Shown here: positions 12,084-21,555 of the stretch, piece after piece | Numbering within the stretch: the stretch's first letter is position 1 | Layout: every line of letters starts with the position of its first letter | Source of the DNA: Verticillium longisporum | Lineage: Eukaryota > Ascomycota > Sordariomycetes > Glomerellales > Plectosphaerellaceae | Assembly: GCA_019188255.1 (NCBI GenBank) | Contig: JAETXT010000003.1 | Location: 3,162,001-3,226,000, forward strand | Reading direction: 5' to 3' | DNA length: 64,000 nt | Notes under the pieces: model-generated | Databases searched by the model: none | What the model was told of the DNA's origin: nothing | What the model saw: only the letters and a program-made list of their open reading frames with translations | Translations under genes and position numbers: made by a program

Positions 12084-12741
12084 GAATTCCGAGCTAAAGA
12101 CTAGCTATAACTAGCTAATAAAGTAATATAGGCAGCCCCCTAAGGCTCTATAGCCCCCTAAGGCTCTATAATTGCCCTATCTATCTACTAAATTCTTAAT
12201 ACTCTTAAATATAATAATACTATTAAATACGCCTATTTTAAGCCCTCTAGATATCGCTAATACTTTATTTTATCGTTAAACGAAGCCTCTCTAATGCCTC
12301 CTTTACTAATAGATTTATTAGCTATTACTAAGGCTATTATCGAGGGTCATATTATCTCCTTTACTATAGATATATATAAAGAGCTATTTAAGACTGTTCG
12401 TAACTATTACGCTTACTAAGGATATAGATTAATTATAGAATGGATCTAGAAGAAGATTAATAGAATTAAGAATAGCCCGATAATATAGATAAAGCTCCTC
12501 TATAATCGAGGGAAAGCTAGACCCTTTATATTAAAGGGTCTTTAATAGAAGCCTTCCTCTAAAATTAATTACCTATAATAAGGAACTCTTAAGGAGGTAA
12601 ATAGCTAATAGAGATATATACCTATTTTATTAAATAATTATTATAATTATTCTACTATTATAGAGGTAAGAATTAAGGTATTATTTATAATTTAGAGGGC
12701 ATCTTATAATCTTAATATTATAAATTATATTAATACTTTTA

Positions 12742-12776
12742 TATTAATTAATTAATTAATTAATTAATTAATTAAT
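12742..12776. repeat. AATT microsatellite inside the RIP-mutated arm
   Basis: Eight or so ATTA/AATT units in a row within the degenerate left arm; probably secondary expansion in AT-rich sequence. Confidence 0.8.
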
Positions 12777-13652
12777 AGGTAAATTATTTAATAGATTATT
12801 AGGGAATATATAAATAAGGGCTAAAATATCCTCCTTTCTAGTATAAATATAAGGAATCGGCGGAATTAGCTATAGAGGGCTTAATAAAGCTATTACTCTC
12901 CTATTTAATTCTTTATTAACGATCTTAAATAGAACGAAAATATACGCTATTATATTATATATTATAATCCTATTATATAAAAGATCGATTACGTCTTCTA
13001 GACCTACTCTTAATATAATTAATTATAGAAATAGAATATTAACCTCTTATTAATAGATTCTATATATTAAGTAAGTTATCTATAATCTATTAAATAGCCT
13101 CCTTCTAATTAAAAACTATAAGTAAATTATTACGAAATACCTCTCCTCTAAGTAAATAAAGTAATAGTAATTTATATTTAATTTAATTACTATTTTATAC
13201 TCTTTTCTAATAAGAGTATTTATATATATATATAAATAATTATTTATATAAAGGAAGTAATAGAGAAGGAGAATATTAAGGCCCTTAGTATTATAATTAT
13301 AGATTTCGATTAGAAGCTTAAAAATACTCTTAAAATCGTATTCCTTTATCTCCTATAGTAAATTTATATATAATATATAAATAAAAACGTTCTCCTCTAT
13401 ATAAGAAGGAAATAGAATAGCTATTTAGAAGGTAATATTATAATTAGAGGCCTTTATAATAGCTATATAAATAGCTATTCCTACTATTCCTACTATTCCT
13501 ATAAGAGATATTAACTATATTAACCTGATTAGGTAAATAGTAATATAATAGAAAACTCTATAATTAGCGAAATTATCGAAAATAGTTTAATAATAAAGGT
13601 ATTTCTAGCTATTAGTTTAATATTTAATATTATAGATAATAGAAATAACGTA

Positions 13653-13695
13653 ATCCACAAGCGAGTGGTTCACCCATGCGAGTGGTTCACTTCAC
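13653..13695 (+). repeat. Left terminal inverted repeat of the Fot1/pogo element
   Basis: Pairs with 15459-15501 with a single difference (CCCATGCG against CCCAAGCG) and contains two GCGAGTGGTTCAC copies. Confidence 0.9.
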
Positions 13696-13754
13696 CCCGA
13701 CCCGACAAACATTCCGAGGAAAACCTCAACCCAAACGCCGTAAATCAATTAAAA

Positions 13755-15408
13755 TCACTCCTCCTCGTCTTTTGCAGACGATGAGATAGCTACCTGACAA
13801 GTTCTCGCGTTGTGGCCGGTCTTCCCGCATACGCTACAGCATCGTTTCTTCGGCTGGGACCACGACGCGGGACCCGGGTTCTGCAGCGTTTCCTCTTTTA
13901 TCTGGATATCTACTTCCTTCTGAGCAATCTTGTCCTGTCCCTCGCCTACAGCCATGCTTCCTCCTTCCCGGAGACGTAGCTTTTGGCCCTCCGGCGTCGG
14001 CTTAGTGTAGCATTTTCCTCTCGAAGGATCATAACCTCTGACTTCAAAAGAGCGATCTGGTGCATAACACCCCGCGTCCCCTTCGCAAGATAGTCAACAG
14101 CATCTAAAATTGACGTTGGGGAGCTTCCCTGGTGGCGTGAGATTCGCCCTTTGATGAAGTCAGTCTGGGAACCTGCCTCGAGCAGGTTAGTGGGCGTCTT
14201 AGAGACCCAAGAATCACGCTCCCCGTGGGACGTCCCCGGAGGCGTCGTCGTCCTCAACCTCACATCCAGCTTTGACAGGACTGTTTCCGGGTTATGGGGG
14301 ACAAGCCCCGCTCCTCGAAAGCCTCCCTGGATGTTTTTTCTGTCATTGCTTGCTGAAATGCAGCCGAAAACGCCGGGAAGAAGTCCTCTTTGCTGATGTG
14401 CGTTGTACCCGCCCTCATCCTATCCTCGATTTGCCGACCGTATGCTTTCTTTAGTGGGCCAAAACACCCAACATCGAGAGGCTGGAGTAGATGTGACGAA
14501 TGAGGAGGCATACAGAGTGTGATGATGTTGTTCTCCTTGCAGTAGAGTTCGAAGTCGACCGAGTGGTGACTTTCGTGGCCATCCAGGATCAGTAGGCGAT
14601 AACCGCCCGAAGTACGGGACTTTGTATGCCTGTCAAAATGCCGAATCCATTCCAGACCAATATCATTCGTCGTCCAGCCGTTTGGAGATGTTGCGATTCT
14701 CCAGTCGCGAGAAATCGCGTCGTCCTGGTACCAGCTCGAGAGGTGGTACTTGCCCGAAACCACGATGAACGGCGGGACGGAGAAACCCAACGCGCCAACG
14801 CCCTGGATCACCGTAACCCATTCCCGGTTGCCTGGCTGCCTCATCTTCACATTGGACCGTCTTTCCGAACTGGTCACGACCATTCCGTTGGCGATAACGC
14901 CCATCTGGAAGCCGGTCTCGTCAAAGTTGTACATGTCAGCCTCTTGGATGCCGTACTTGGCGATCATGTTATGCACGAGGCGGAACCACGCGTTTATCGC
15001 GTCCGGATCTTCGCATTGGGCCCTCTTGTAGTCGTACTTGCGAAAGAAACGCGTCCGGAGCTCTGGTTGCCGTTTGACGAAGTTTGCGGCCCAGTTCTTC
15101 CCGACGCGTGGCGCGTCACGGTCGGCAAGCAGGCGATTCGCCATATCTCCGACCTCACCCAACCGGGGAGGGTAAGATCGCGCATCTAGGTCAAGGATAT
15201 ATTCGACAATAGTTTTCTCTTCTAGTACTGTTAATTTGGCAGAATTGGGCGGGCTTTCGCGTCGGGAGGGTTTGCCCTTCTGGCGTCGGAGGAGCGTCGT
15301 TAAGGGGACGGTGTAGATCCTCGCAGCACTCCGGGCGCTTAGGTTCGGGTCATTGTCCATAGCTTGGATAGCAAGGAATAATTGACCTTCTTTTGAAAGA
15401 GTCTCCAT
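13755..15408 (-). CDS. Fot1/pogo-family DDE transposase, two frameshifts
   Basis: ATG at 15408 (METLSKEGQLFLAIQ). An N-terminal Psq-like helix-turn-helix (residues about 10-45) is followed by a CENP-B-type DNA-binding domain (about 58-130). A DDE catalytic domain follows with Asp163 in YNFDETGF, Asp276 in LLILDGHESH and Asp312 in LLQPLDVGCFGPLK. The spacing of 35 residues between the last two gives the DD35D triad of the family. The C-terminal part has a coiled-coil-like stretch and a zinc knuckle, CSVCGKTGHNARTC. Two breaks, at the C4 run 14306-14309 and the T4 run 13981-13984, each need one extra base. Corrected, the frame is 551 residues plus stop with nothing missing, so the element may be autonomous. 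It acts by cut-and-paste at TA sites. Confidence 0.9.
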
Positions 15409-15458
15409 CGCGGGCGGAGGTGGAATCTGTAGAATTCAGGTGTAGGTCGTGGGCCCGG

Positions 15459-15501
15459 GCGAAGTGAACCACTCGCTTGGGTGAACCACTCGCTTGTGGA
15501 T
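15459..15501 (-). repeat. Right terminal inverted repeat of the Fot1/pogo element
   Basis: Mirror copy of the left terminus, ending GTGGAT directly before the TA duplication and the RIP-mutated flank. Confidence 0.9.
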
Positions 15502-17032
15502 TACGTTAGTCTATAATACCTAAATTCTATATAATTATTATTAGATCTATTATTAGATTAATCTCTTAATAGCTTCTTATTCGCTTAGAAGTAATATATT
15601 AATACTAAAATAGAAGGGGTATTCTAGCTTATATAGGCCTTATTCTATTATAAGTTTAATCCTAAATAGCTTAATTTATTTATTTCCTTCCTTTTCTATA
15701 TTCTTAATTAAAAAGCTAATATCCTAATCTTAGAGCTTATTTATTATTTAAATATTACTTAGTTATTATTCTATAAATAATTCTATAAGTTTTCTATTAA
15801 GAGATTCCGAAATTATAGCTTTAGATCTATATCTCTAATAGAAAGAGCTTATATTAAGCTTAAGAGCTACTTTCTAAGAAGTAAAAGCCGAGCTAACCTC
15901 TATACCCTATAAGAACGAATCTCCTAAATAATTAATAAGAAAAAGGAATAATATAAAACTTTAATTTAATTGTAAATATATTATTTTAATAATAAATTCT
16001 AATAGGAATAGATTATATAATAGCTTATATTTCTTATATCCTTTAAAGCCCTTAAGAAGATATAGGATAAGCTATAAATAGCCTTAAGAGCTAGGAATTT
16101 AGATTAATTATAATTCTAGCTATTACCCTATTCTAATAGCTTTATTAAATAATAGGGGCTACTTTATTATTATATATTATATTCCTATCTATCTCTTAAT
16201 TAGCTATTAACCTTTAAAGATATCTTATTATATTAATAGCTTAATTAGAATATTATAAACTGTATTATCCGCTCCCCCTCCCTCTTCTAGCTTCTATTTA
16301 TTAATTCTATTATAAATAAACTATCTTTTAAAGGGCTTACGAAGAAGCTCTTAAACCGCTTCTAGATAAAGTCTTAAAGGGTATTAAATATATTAAATAA
16401 GAATACCTTTAACGCTTTAAAGAGGCTACCGATAACGCCTCTATTATAGGGTCCTATAATACCCCGATTTCCCTCGCCTCTATTATATAAACTACTACTT
16501 CTAGCTAAGTATTATCGGAATAAGAATAATTAAAACTATTATTATTATATTCTATATTAATCCTACCTTAGAAGTATACTCCTACTATCTAGCCGAGGAA
16601 GAAGAGGAAGATTAATAGTAATAAATAGATAGAGCTTATTATAGTATAATTAGCGACTTTTATAGAGGCGTCTCGCTAGTAGGAGGCTATATAATATCTC
16701 TTAATTAAGGAGTAGATATATAGTACCTCTTTACGACTATAGCTACTATTAATAGCTATTATTATATAGCTATTATAGGATATATTATAGTTCTAGTAAT
16801 AGCTATAATAGTAGTTTTAGGGCGAGTAGCCTAGGCTATTTACTCTAAGGGCTTCTAGAGATTATAGCTAATAATAGGGAGGGTTCTAAATAGCTTCTAA
16901 TTAAAGCTAATTTAGTATTTATTATAATCTTTCTAATATCTTAATTTATAATATAAAAAAATTAATACTAGCTACTTTAAGCCGCTAAGGGCTATTAATA
17001 GCCGTTTAGCGACTCGCCTACTTTACTATTCT

Positions 17033-17193
17033 ATTAAGTAACTTAAAGGTATAAGAGACGAGGATAAATGTATAATTACTATAGCTAATTTTAGTAATAG
17101 CGCTATATTTATAGCTTTCCCCCTATCTATTATGGCTTTACCCCTATTAGGCAGAGCAAATATCTAATAAGGGCCAAGCAAATATCCGTCCCC
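17033..17193 (-). repeat. Right terminal inverted repeat of the Mutator-like element
   Basis: Compared with the left copy, most substitutions are CA to TA, a direct within-element record of RIP. Followed by the 9-bp duplication GTCTTGGCC at 17194-17202. Confidence 0.85.
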
Positions 17194-17703
17194 GTCTTGG
17201 CCTGTCTCATGCCCTTAGTAGGTGGATGTGGATGACAGGGCGGACAAAGCTCTACGAATCTGGGGTGAGCCGCATCACATGCCAGGAGGGGGAGGCCGAG
17301 CTCCACCTGAAGCTTTGCGCTAGCGGGAGCTACGCACTGGACTACCTGGAAGAGGGTGTCTAGGTACCTAGGTAGGTAGGTAGGTACCTAGGCAGGTGCT
17401 CAGGCATTCAGGCTGGTCAGGGTGCTGTAGCAGGCAGGTAGCTTCAGACGAGAGGTGGGATCGTGCCGTCTGGATCCCCATCGTTGCACCGACCCTCCGC
17501 GGGGTCCGCCTCGTTTCTCTCCGTGCCCGTCCCCCGTCTGACCTCATCCAGGAAGGAACGTCGTTGTATCATATTTGGGACGTTGCTTTCCTTCCACGGC
17601 CTTGAATTCATCTACTCATCGCACACGAAAACCAATTGCCTACACTGCCCGTCTACGTCTTCTCCCGACTTCCACAACACGACCACATCTCAACCCGCCC
17701 ATC
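17194..17703. other. Intergenic, upstream of the amidase gene
   Basis: Contains the target duplication, a palindromic TAGGTACCTA / GGTAGG cluster (17361-17397) and a leader up to the amidase start. No gene is seen. Confidence 0.6.
17361..17397. repeat. TAGGTACCTA palindrome cluster
   Basis: Two TAGGTACCTA palindromes joined by GGTA/GG units, about 310 bp upstream of the amidase start. The same motif family recurs near several other gene starts in this window. Confidence 0.8.
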
Positions 17704-19671
17704 ATGGCGCCCAACAGACCGTTCGCCAACTATCCCGGAGCCAAGGCTGTCAAGCCCAGCGCCACCCCGGCGGACGCTGCCGAGGAGGACAAGAACCCCA
17801 TCCTCAATGGACTCCCACTCGTCGCCGCGGCGAGCCTGTACGTCTTGCCTCGAGCTAGGCCCCTCTGCTCTGGAACGTGCCCATTGAACTCGCCCCGGCT
17901 GACAATGTAGGGTCAACAACGTCCCCACGCTGCAGAGGTTCTTCTGGAAGAACGCCAAGTTCGGCGTCACGCGCGACATGCCTGAGCTTGCCGACTATGA
18001 TTACCGCCTTCACGTAGGTTGACCTGTTGAACCCCCGCTCGATCCATCACAACCAGCTGACCTTCTTCTTCTTTTCCCCCGTCCCAGCCAGATGTCGTCC
18101 CCCTGCCGAACAGAGACGGAGAAAACGCCGAGCTCAGCCTTGACTTTGGCCTCGACCTCAAGACCCCGGCGCCCGAGTCCAAGGGCCGTTACCTCTCGAG
18201 CGTCGACTACCAGACCCTCTACCGCGACGGCACCCTCACGCCCCTCGACGTCGTCTCGGCCCTGCTGCCGCTGACGCGCCGCAACCAGACGCCGGAGAAC
18301 AAGTACCAGAACGCCTGGGTCGACGGCTACGACAACGAGTGGCGCGCCCGCGAGGCGGCCGAGGCGTCGACGAAGCGCTGGGCCGAGGGCAAGCCCCTGG
18401 GCCCGCTCGACGGCGTGCCCGTGTCGGTCAAGGACGACATTGACGTCGAGGGCTACGTGTCGCACATGGGGCTGCGCTACTACCCAAAGCTGCCCTTCTT
18501 CGCGGCGGCCAAGGAGACGGCCGGGCCGATCCGGGCGCTCGAGGCGGCGGGCGCCATCGTCGTGGCCAAGAACGCCATGCACGAGCTCGGCTCCGACACG
18601 TCGGGCTGCAACCCGACCTGGGGCACGCCCACCAACTTCCACAACCCGGCCTACTACCCGGGCGGCTCGTCGTCGGGCGGCGGCTCGGCCCTGGGCGCCG
18701 GCCTCGTGCCCATCGCCATCGGCACCGACGCCGGCGGCAGCATCCGCGTGCCGGCCTCCGCCAACGGCGTCTACGGCCTCAAGCCCACGCACCACCGCAC
18801 CACGACCATGCGCCACTCGTGCTGCGTCACGGGGCCCCTCGCCGCCACCGTCACCGACCTGACGCTCGCCTACCGCGTCATGGCCCGCCCGCGGTCCGAC
18901 GACCCGGGCCAGGCCCAGCTCGCGCCGTCGCTGCCGCCGCCGCCGGCCACCCACCAAAAGGTCATCGCCGTCGACAAGGCGTGGTGGGCGCGCGCCGACC
19001 CGCCCGTGCGCGCCGCCTGCGACGACGCCCTCGCGCACTACAAAGCGCAGGGCTACGCCGTGCTCGACACGGCGCCGCCGCACCTGCGCGCCGCCCAGCT
19101 CGTGCACTCGCTGCTCTGCATCGCCGAGATGCACGCCGACGTCAGCGCCCGGCTGCCCGAGTACCGCTCCGTCATCAACGCGCCGAACCGCCTGCTGCTG
19201 TCCATCGCCTCGCAGACCCCGGCCGCCGACTACCTCGGCGCCGGCCGCCTGCGCCACCTCATCATGCAGCACCTCGCCTCGCTGTTCGAGGCCCACCCGG
19301 GCCTGCTGCTCGTCACGCCGACGTCGCCGCTCAACGGCTGGCGTCGCGGCGCCGGCGCCGACGCCCGCGGCATGAGCGACGCCAACAAGACCATTGCCGC
19401 CATGTCGTACGTCTTCCTCGCCAACCTCACCGGCTGTCCCGCCGTCACCGTGCCCGTGGGCTACGCCGCGCCCGCCGAGGGCGAGGGCGGCAGGCTGCCC
19501 GTCGGACTCATGGCGCTCGGCGAGTGGGGTGCCGAGGAGCAGCTGCTCGCGTGGGCGGGCGAGGGCGAGCGATACCTCAGCGACAAGGTCGAGGGCGGCA
19601 GGGTGCGGCCCGAGGCGTGGGTGGACGTGCTGAAGCTGGCCAAGGAGGCCAAGGGCAAGCAGAGTGCGTAA
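17704..19671 (+). CDS. Amidase signature family enzyme
   Basis: Three exons, 17704-17837, 17911-18013 and 18088-19671, give 606 residues with no frame break. Both introns have good sites (GTACGT...TGTAG and GTAGGT...CCCAG) and keep the frame. The amidase-signature triad is complete: Lys in PVSVKDDIDV (about residue 194), the cis-Ser in YYPGGSSSGGGSALG (about 275) and the nucleophilic Ser in IGTDAGGSIRVPAS (about 297). The enzyme hydrolyses or transfers amides. The substrate cannot be read from sequence; fungal members range from acetamidase to fatty-acid amide and GatA-like enzymes. The long N-terminal extension before the domain and absence of a signal peptide or membrane anchor suggest a cytosolic enzyme. 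Codon use is strongly GC-rich, which creates a large but meaningless reading frame on the opposite strand. Confidence 0.93.
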
Positions 19672-19809
19672 AAGATTTGTCGAATGGGATTCAGTATAGT
19701 CGTGATTTATCCTAGCCTGCCTGCCAGTCTCTTTAACTTGATCTCACATTTTGTGGGGGCGTTTCTTGTCCATTTTCGCATCTCGTCAAATCATCCACGC
19801 CTGGCCTCG

Positions 19810-20646
19810 CTACTTCAAAAACTTGCTCGCCATGCCCACGAGCCCGCCCTGCTGCTCGGCCTGGTTCTTAAAGTACAGCTTCATGGCCACCTCGCCCGCC
19901 TGCTGCACGACGCTCTGCTTGCTCGTGCCCTGCTCAACCTCGCCCTTGCCCGCCTTGTCGTCAAAGAGCTTGCTGGCCTCGGCCATGGCGAGCGCGAGGA
20001 AGCCGCCCTGCGTGTCCTTCTGCCCCTTGGTCTCGCCGCTGTTGAAGAGCTTGAGCGCCTGCAGCGCGGCCGCGGCGCCGAGGCCCTTGTCGTCGGCCTT
20101 TTCGTCGCGCTGGTCCTCGCCGCCGAAGAACTTTTTGTACTTGGACAGCACGTCGTCCTCGTCGACGCCCTGCTGCTGCACCGACGACTTGTTCTGCGTC
20201 AGGGACCCGATGATGCCGCTGAAGAGGTCCTTGTCGCCGTGGCTGCCGGCGTGCTGGGCGGCCTGGTCGGCGGCCGAGCGGAGGTCGTCGTCGTCGCCGC
20301 CGGGGAGGCCGTAGGCGCCGCCTGCTGCTTCTGCTGGTGCGTCAGATCCCGAGGAGGAAGAAAAGGGGGGCAGGCAGGCAGGCAGGCAGACAGGCAGGTT
20401 TTGTGTTGACAAGGTTCCTCATTCAGATGCTGGGGCCGAGGAAAGGAGGCAGGGAGACGTACTGTTGCCTCCGGGAAGAGGCTGGCCGGAACTCTGGCTC
20501 TGGCCCTGGTACTGACCGGCGAGACCCTGCTGGACATGCTCCTGCTGGCTCTGGAACCCGCCAGCCTGCTGGTTCTGCTGGTTCTGCTGCTGCTTGTTTC
20601 CGCTTTCATCGAGCAGGTCCTTTCCAATACTGATGAGTTTGTCCAT
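19810..20646 (-). CDS. DUF7721-type protein (beta-flanking protein)
   Basis: Two exons, 20646-20463 and 20333-19810, give 235 residues. The 129-nt intron (donor GTACGT, acceptor CACCAG) restores the frame and contains a CAGG microsatellite. The start MDKLISIGKDLLDES is followed by a Gln/Gly-rich linker, then a helical conserved domain: DDLRSAADQAAQHAG, LFSGIIGSLTQNK, DEDDVLSKYKKFFGG, and the terminal AGEVAMKLYFKNQ ... GLVGMASKFLK. Proteins with this layout are common in ascomycetes, usually annotated as beta-flanking protein or DUF7721, without known function. The amphipathic N-terminus and helical repeats resemble stress-associated small proteins, but that is only an impression. It converges on the amidase gene, 138 bp from its stop. 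Confidence 0.8.
20365..20399. repeat. CAGG microsatellite in intron
   Basis: Run of GGCA/CAGG units inside the single intron of the DUF7721-type gene. Confidence 0.85.
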
Positions 20647-21555
20647 GATGGAGATGTAGGTGCAAGATGTGTAGATGAAAAGGAAGTGTTGTAGTAGGGT
20701 GAATATGAAGCTGTTGCCAATGAGACTGATATAAGGTATCTCAGGTAGCTTGAGGACATGGAACAAAAAGTCACGCCACGCAAGGCAGGCACTAGGTACC
20801 TAGGTAGATAAGTAGGGAAGGCTGTCCACATTGCCGTACCTTCCCCTTAGGTAGGCAACATGCAAATCGGCAGCTACCGCCAGATGCCTTCCACCCCACT
20901 CGAGCTCCCGCGGGCACTGACAGCTCCATGACGCGTTGTGGGGTCGTCCATCGACGACGGCTGAACCTACCACGAAGCTACCCCACTACCGCTGCCGCTC
21001 CAAGCCCACCATCACCTGTAACCCACCCGCGCAACAGGGGACCGCGGCCTCCCTAGGGGATGAAGTACTGGATCAGCATCCTGCTGGGCCAATTGTCTTT
21101 TTGACCGACATGTTCAATGGCCTGAGCCAAGCTGCACGGGTTCAGCTCCAGCAGCAGCACATCCAGGATTTCTCTCTTGACACCCCCTCACCTGCTGCTC
21201 TCCTCGCTTGGCGGTGAAACGACCCAAGATTTCCAAGCATGCAGGTCGTTTCCCGCCTGTCAGACTGTGTCGTGCTCCCTTCGTGCCTCCCATCATGTTG
21301 TACAGATGAAACATTGTCGTCGTCGTTGTCAGCGTCTGGCTTCTTCAGCTTCTGCTCCTCTCTCCGACACCTTCTCCTCTGTCCCTGGCATAGGCCTTTT
21401 TCTGCTTCACAGCTTGCCTCGTCTTCGTTGCCCATGCGCTGCTTGCTGCGCATGTAGTTCGTTCCAATGCCATCATCAGCACAGTAACAGGCCATGTGCA
21501 CAAGCCATGACCACGGCACTGTAAATTCGGTTCTCCGTCAGGAAGCCCTCTCCAC
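20647..21555. other. Intergenic, DUF7721-type gene promoter and wc-2 3' flank
   Basis: Holds a TAGGTACC/GGTAGG motif cluster (20793-20855) about 150 bp upstream of the DUF7721-type start. No gene is seen. Confidence 0.55.
20793..20855. repeat. TAGGTACC motif cluster
   Basis: Includes CTAGGTACCTAGGTAG and further GTACC and TTAGGTAGG units; lies in the likely promoter of the leftward DUF7721-type gene. Confidence 0.7.

Larger units (their letters stand above)
13653..15501 (-). mobile_element. Fot1/pogo-type DNA transposon nested in the RIP-mutated element
   Basis: A normal-composition 1849-bp block set sharply within AT-rich DNA. It is flanked by TA duplications (13651-13652 and 15502-15503). 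Its inverted termini begin ATCCACAAGCGAGTGG and match over about 43 bp with one visible mismatch. Each terminus contains two copies of GCGAGTGGTTCAC, probably transposase-binding sites. The cargo is one leftward transposase gene. TA targets, short termini and a DDE transposase with CENP-B-type helix-turn-helix place it in the Tc1/mariner superfamily, Fot1/pogo branch. There is no RIP signature and the termini are nearly identical, so the insertion is recent and post-dates mutation of the host element. Confidence 0.92.
11923..17193. mobile_element. RIP-degraded Mutator-like element (MULE) with nested insertion
   Basis: Its termini are long inverted repeats of about 160 bp (11923-12083 and 17033-17193), sharing GGATATTTGCT and later CCTCGTCTCTTATACCTT. 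The direct repeat GTCTTGGCC occurs just outside both ends (11914-11922 and 17194-17202). Long inverted termini plus a 9-bp duplication are the hallmark of Mutator-like elements, such as the fungal Hop family. Inside, the sequence is extremely AT-rich, full of stops and nearly lacks CA and TG dinucleotides, the expected result of RIP. Removing the nested transposon leaves about 3.4 kb, a reasonable size for a MULE with one transposase gene. No residual transposase can be read. Class is inferred from termini only. Confidence 0.8.

Noticed and set aside
11990..17100. AT-rich island as centromere or inserted mitochondrial DNA
   Set aside because: Both arms are bounded by paired inverted termini and a target duplication, and the CA/TG depletion is the RIP pattern.
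18010..19296. 428-codon open frame on the minus strand opposite the amidase gene
   Set aside because: It mirrors a GC-rich coding strand and has low-complexity Gly/Arg/Val composition with no domain. The plus strand carries a complete amidase triad.
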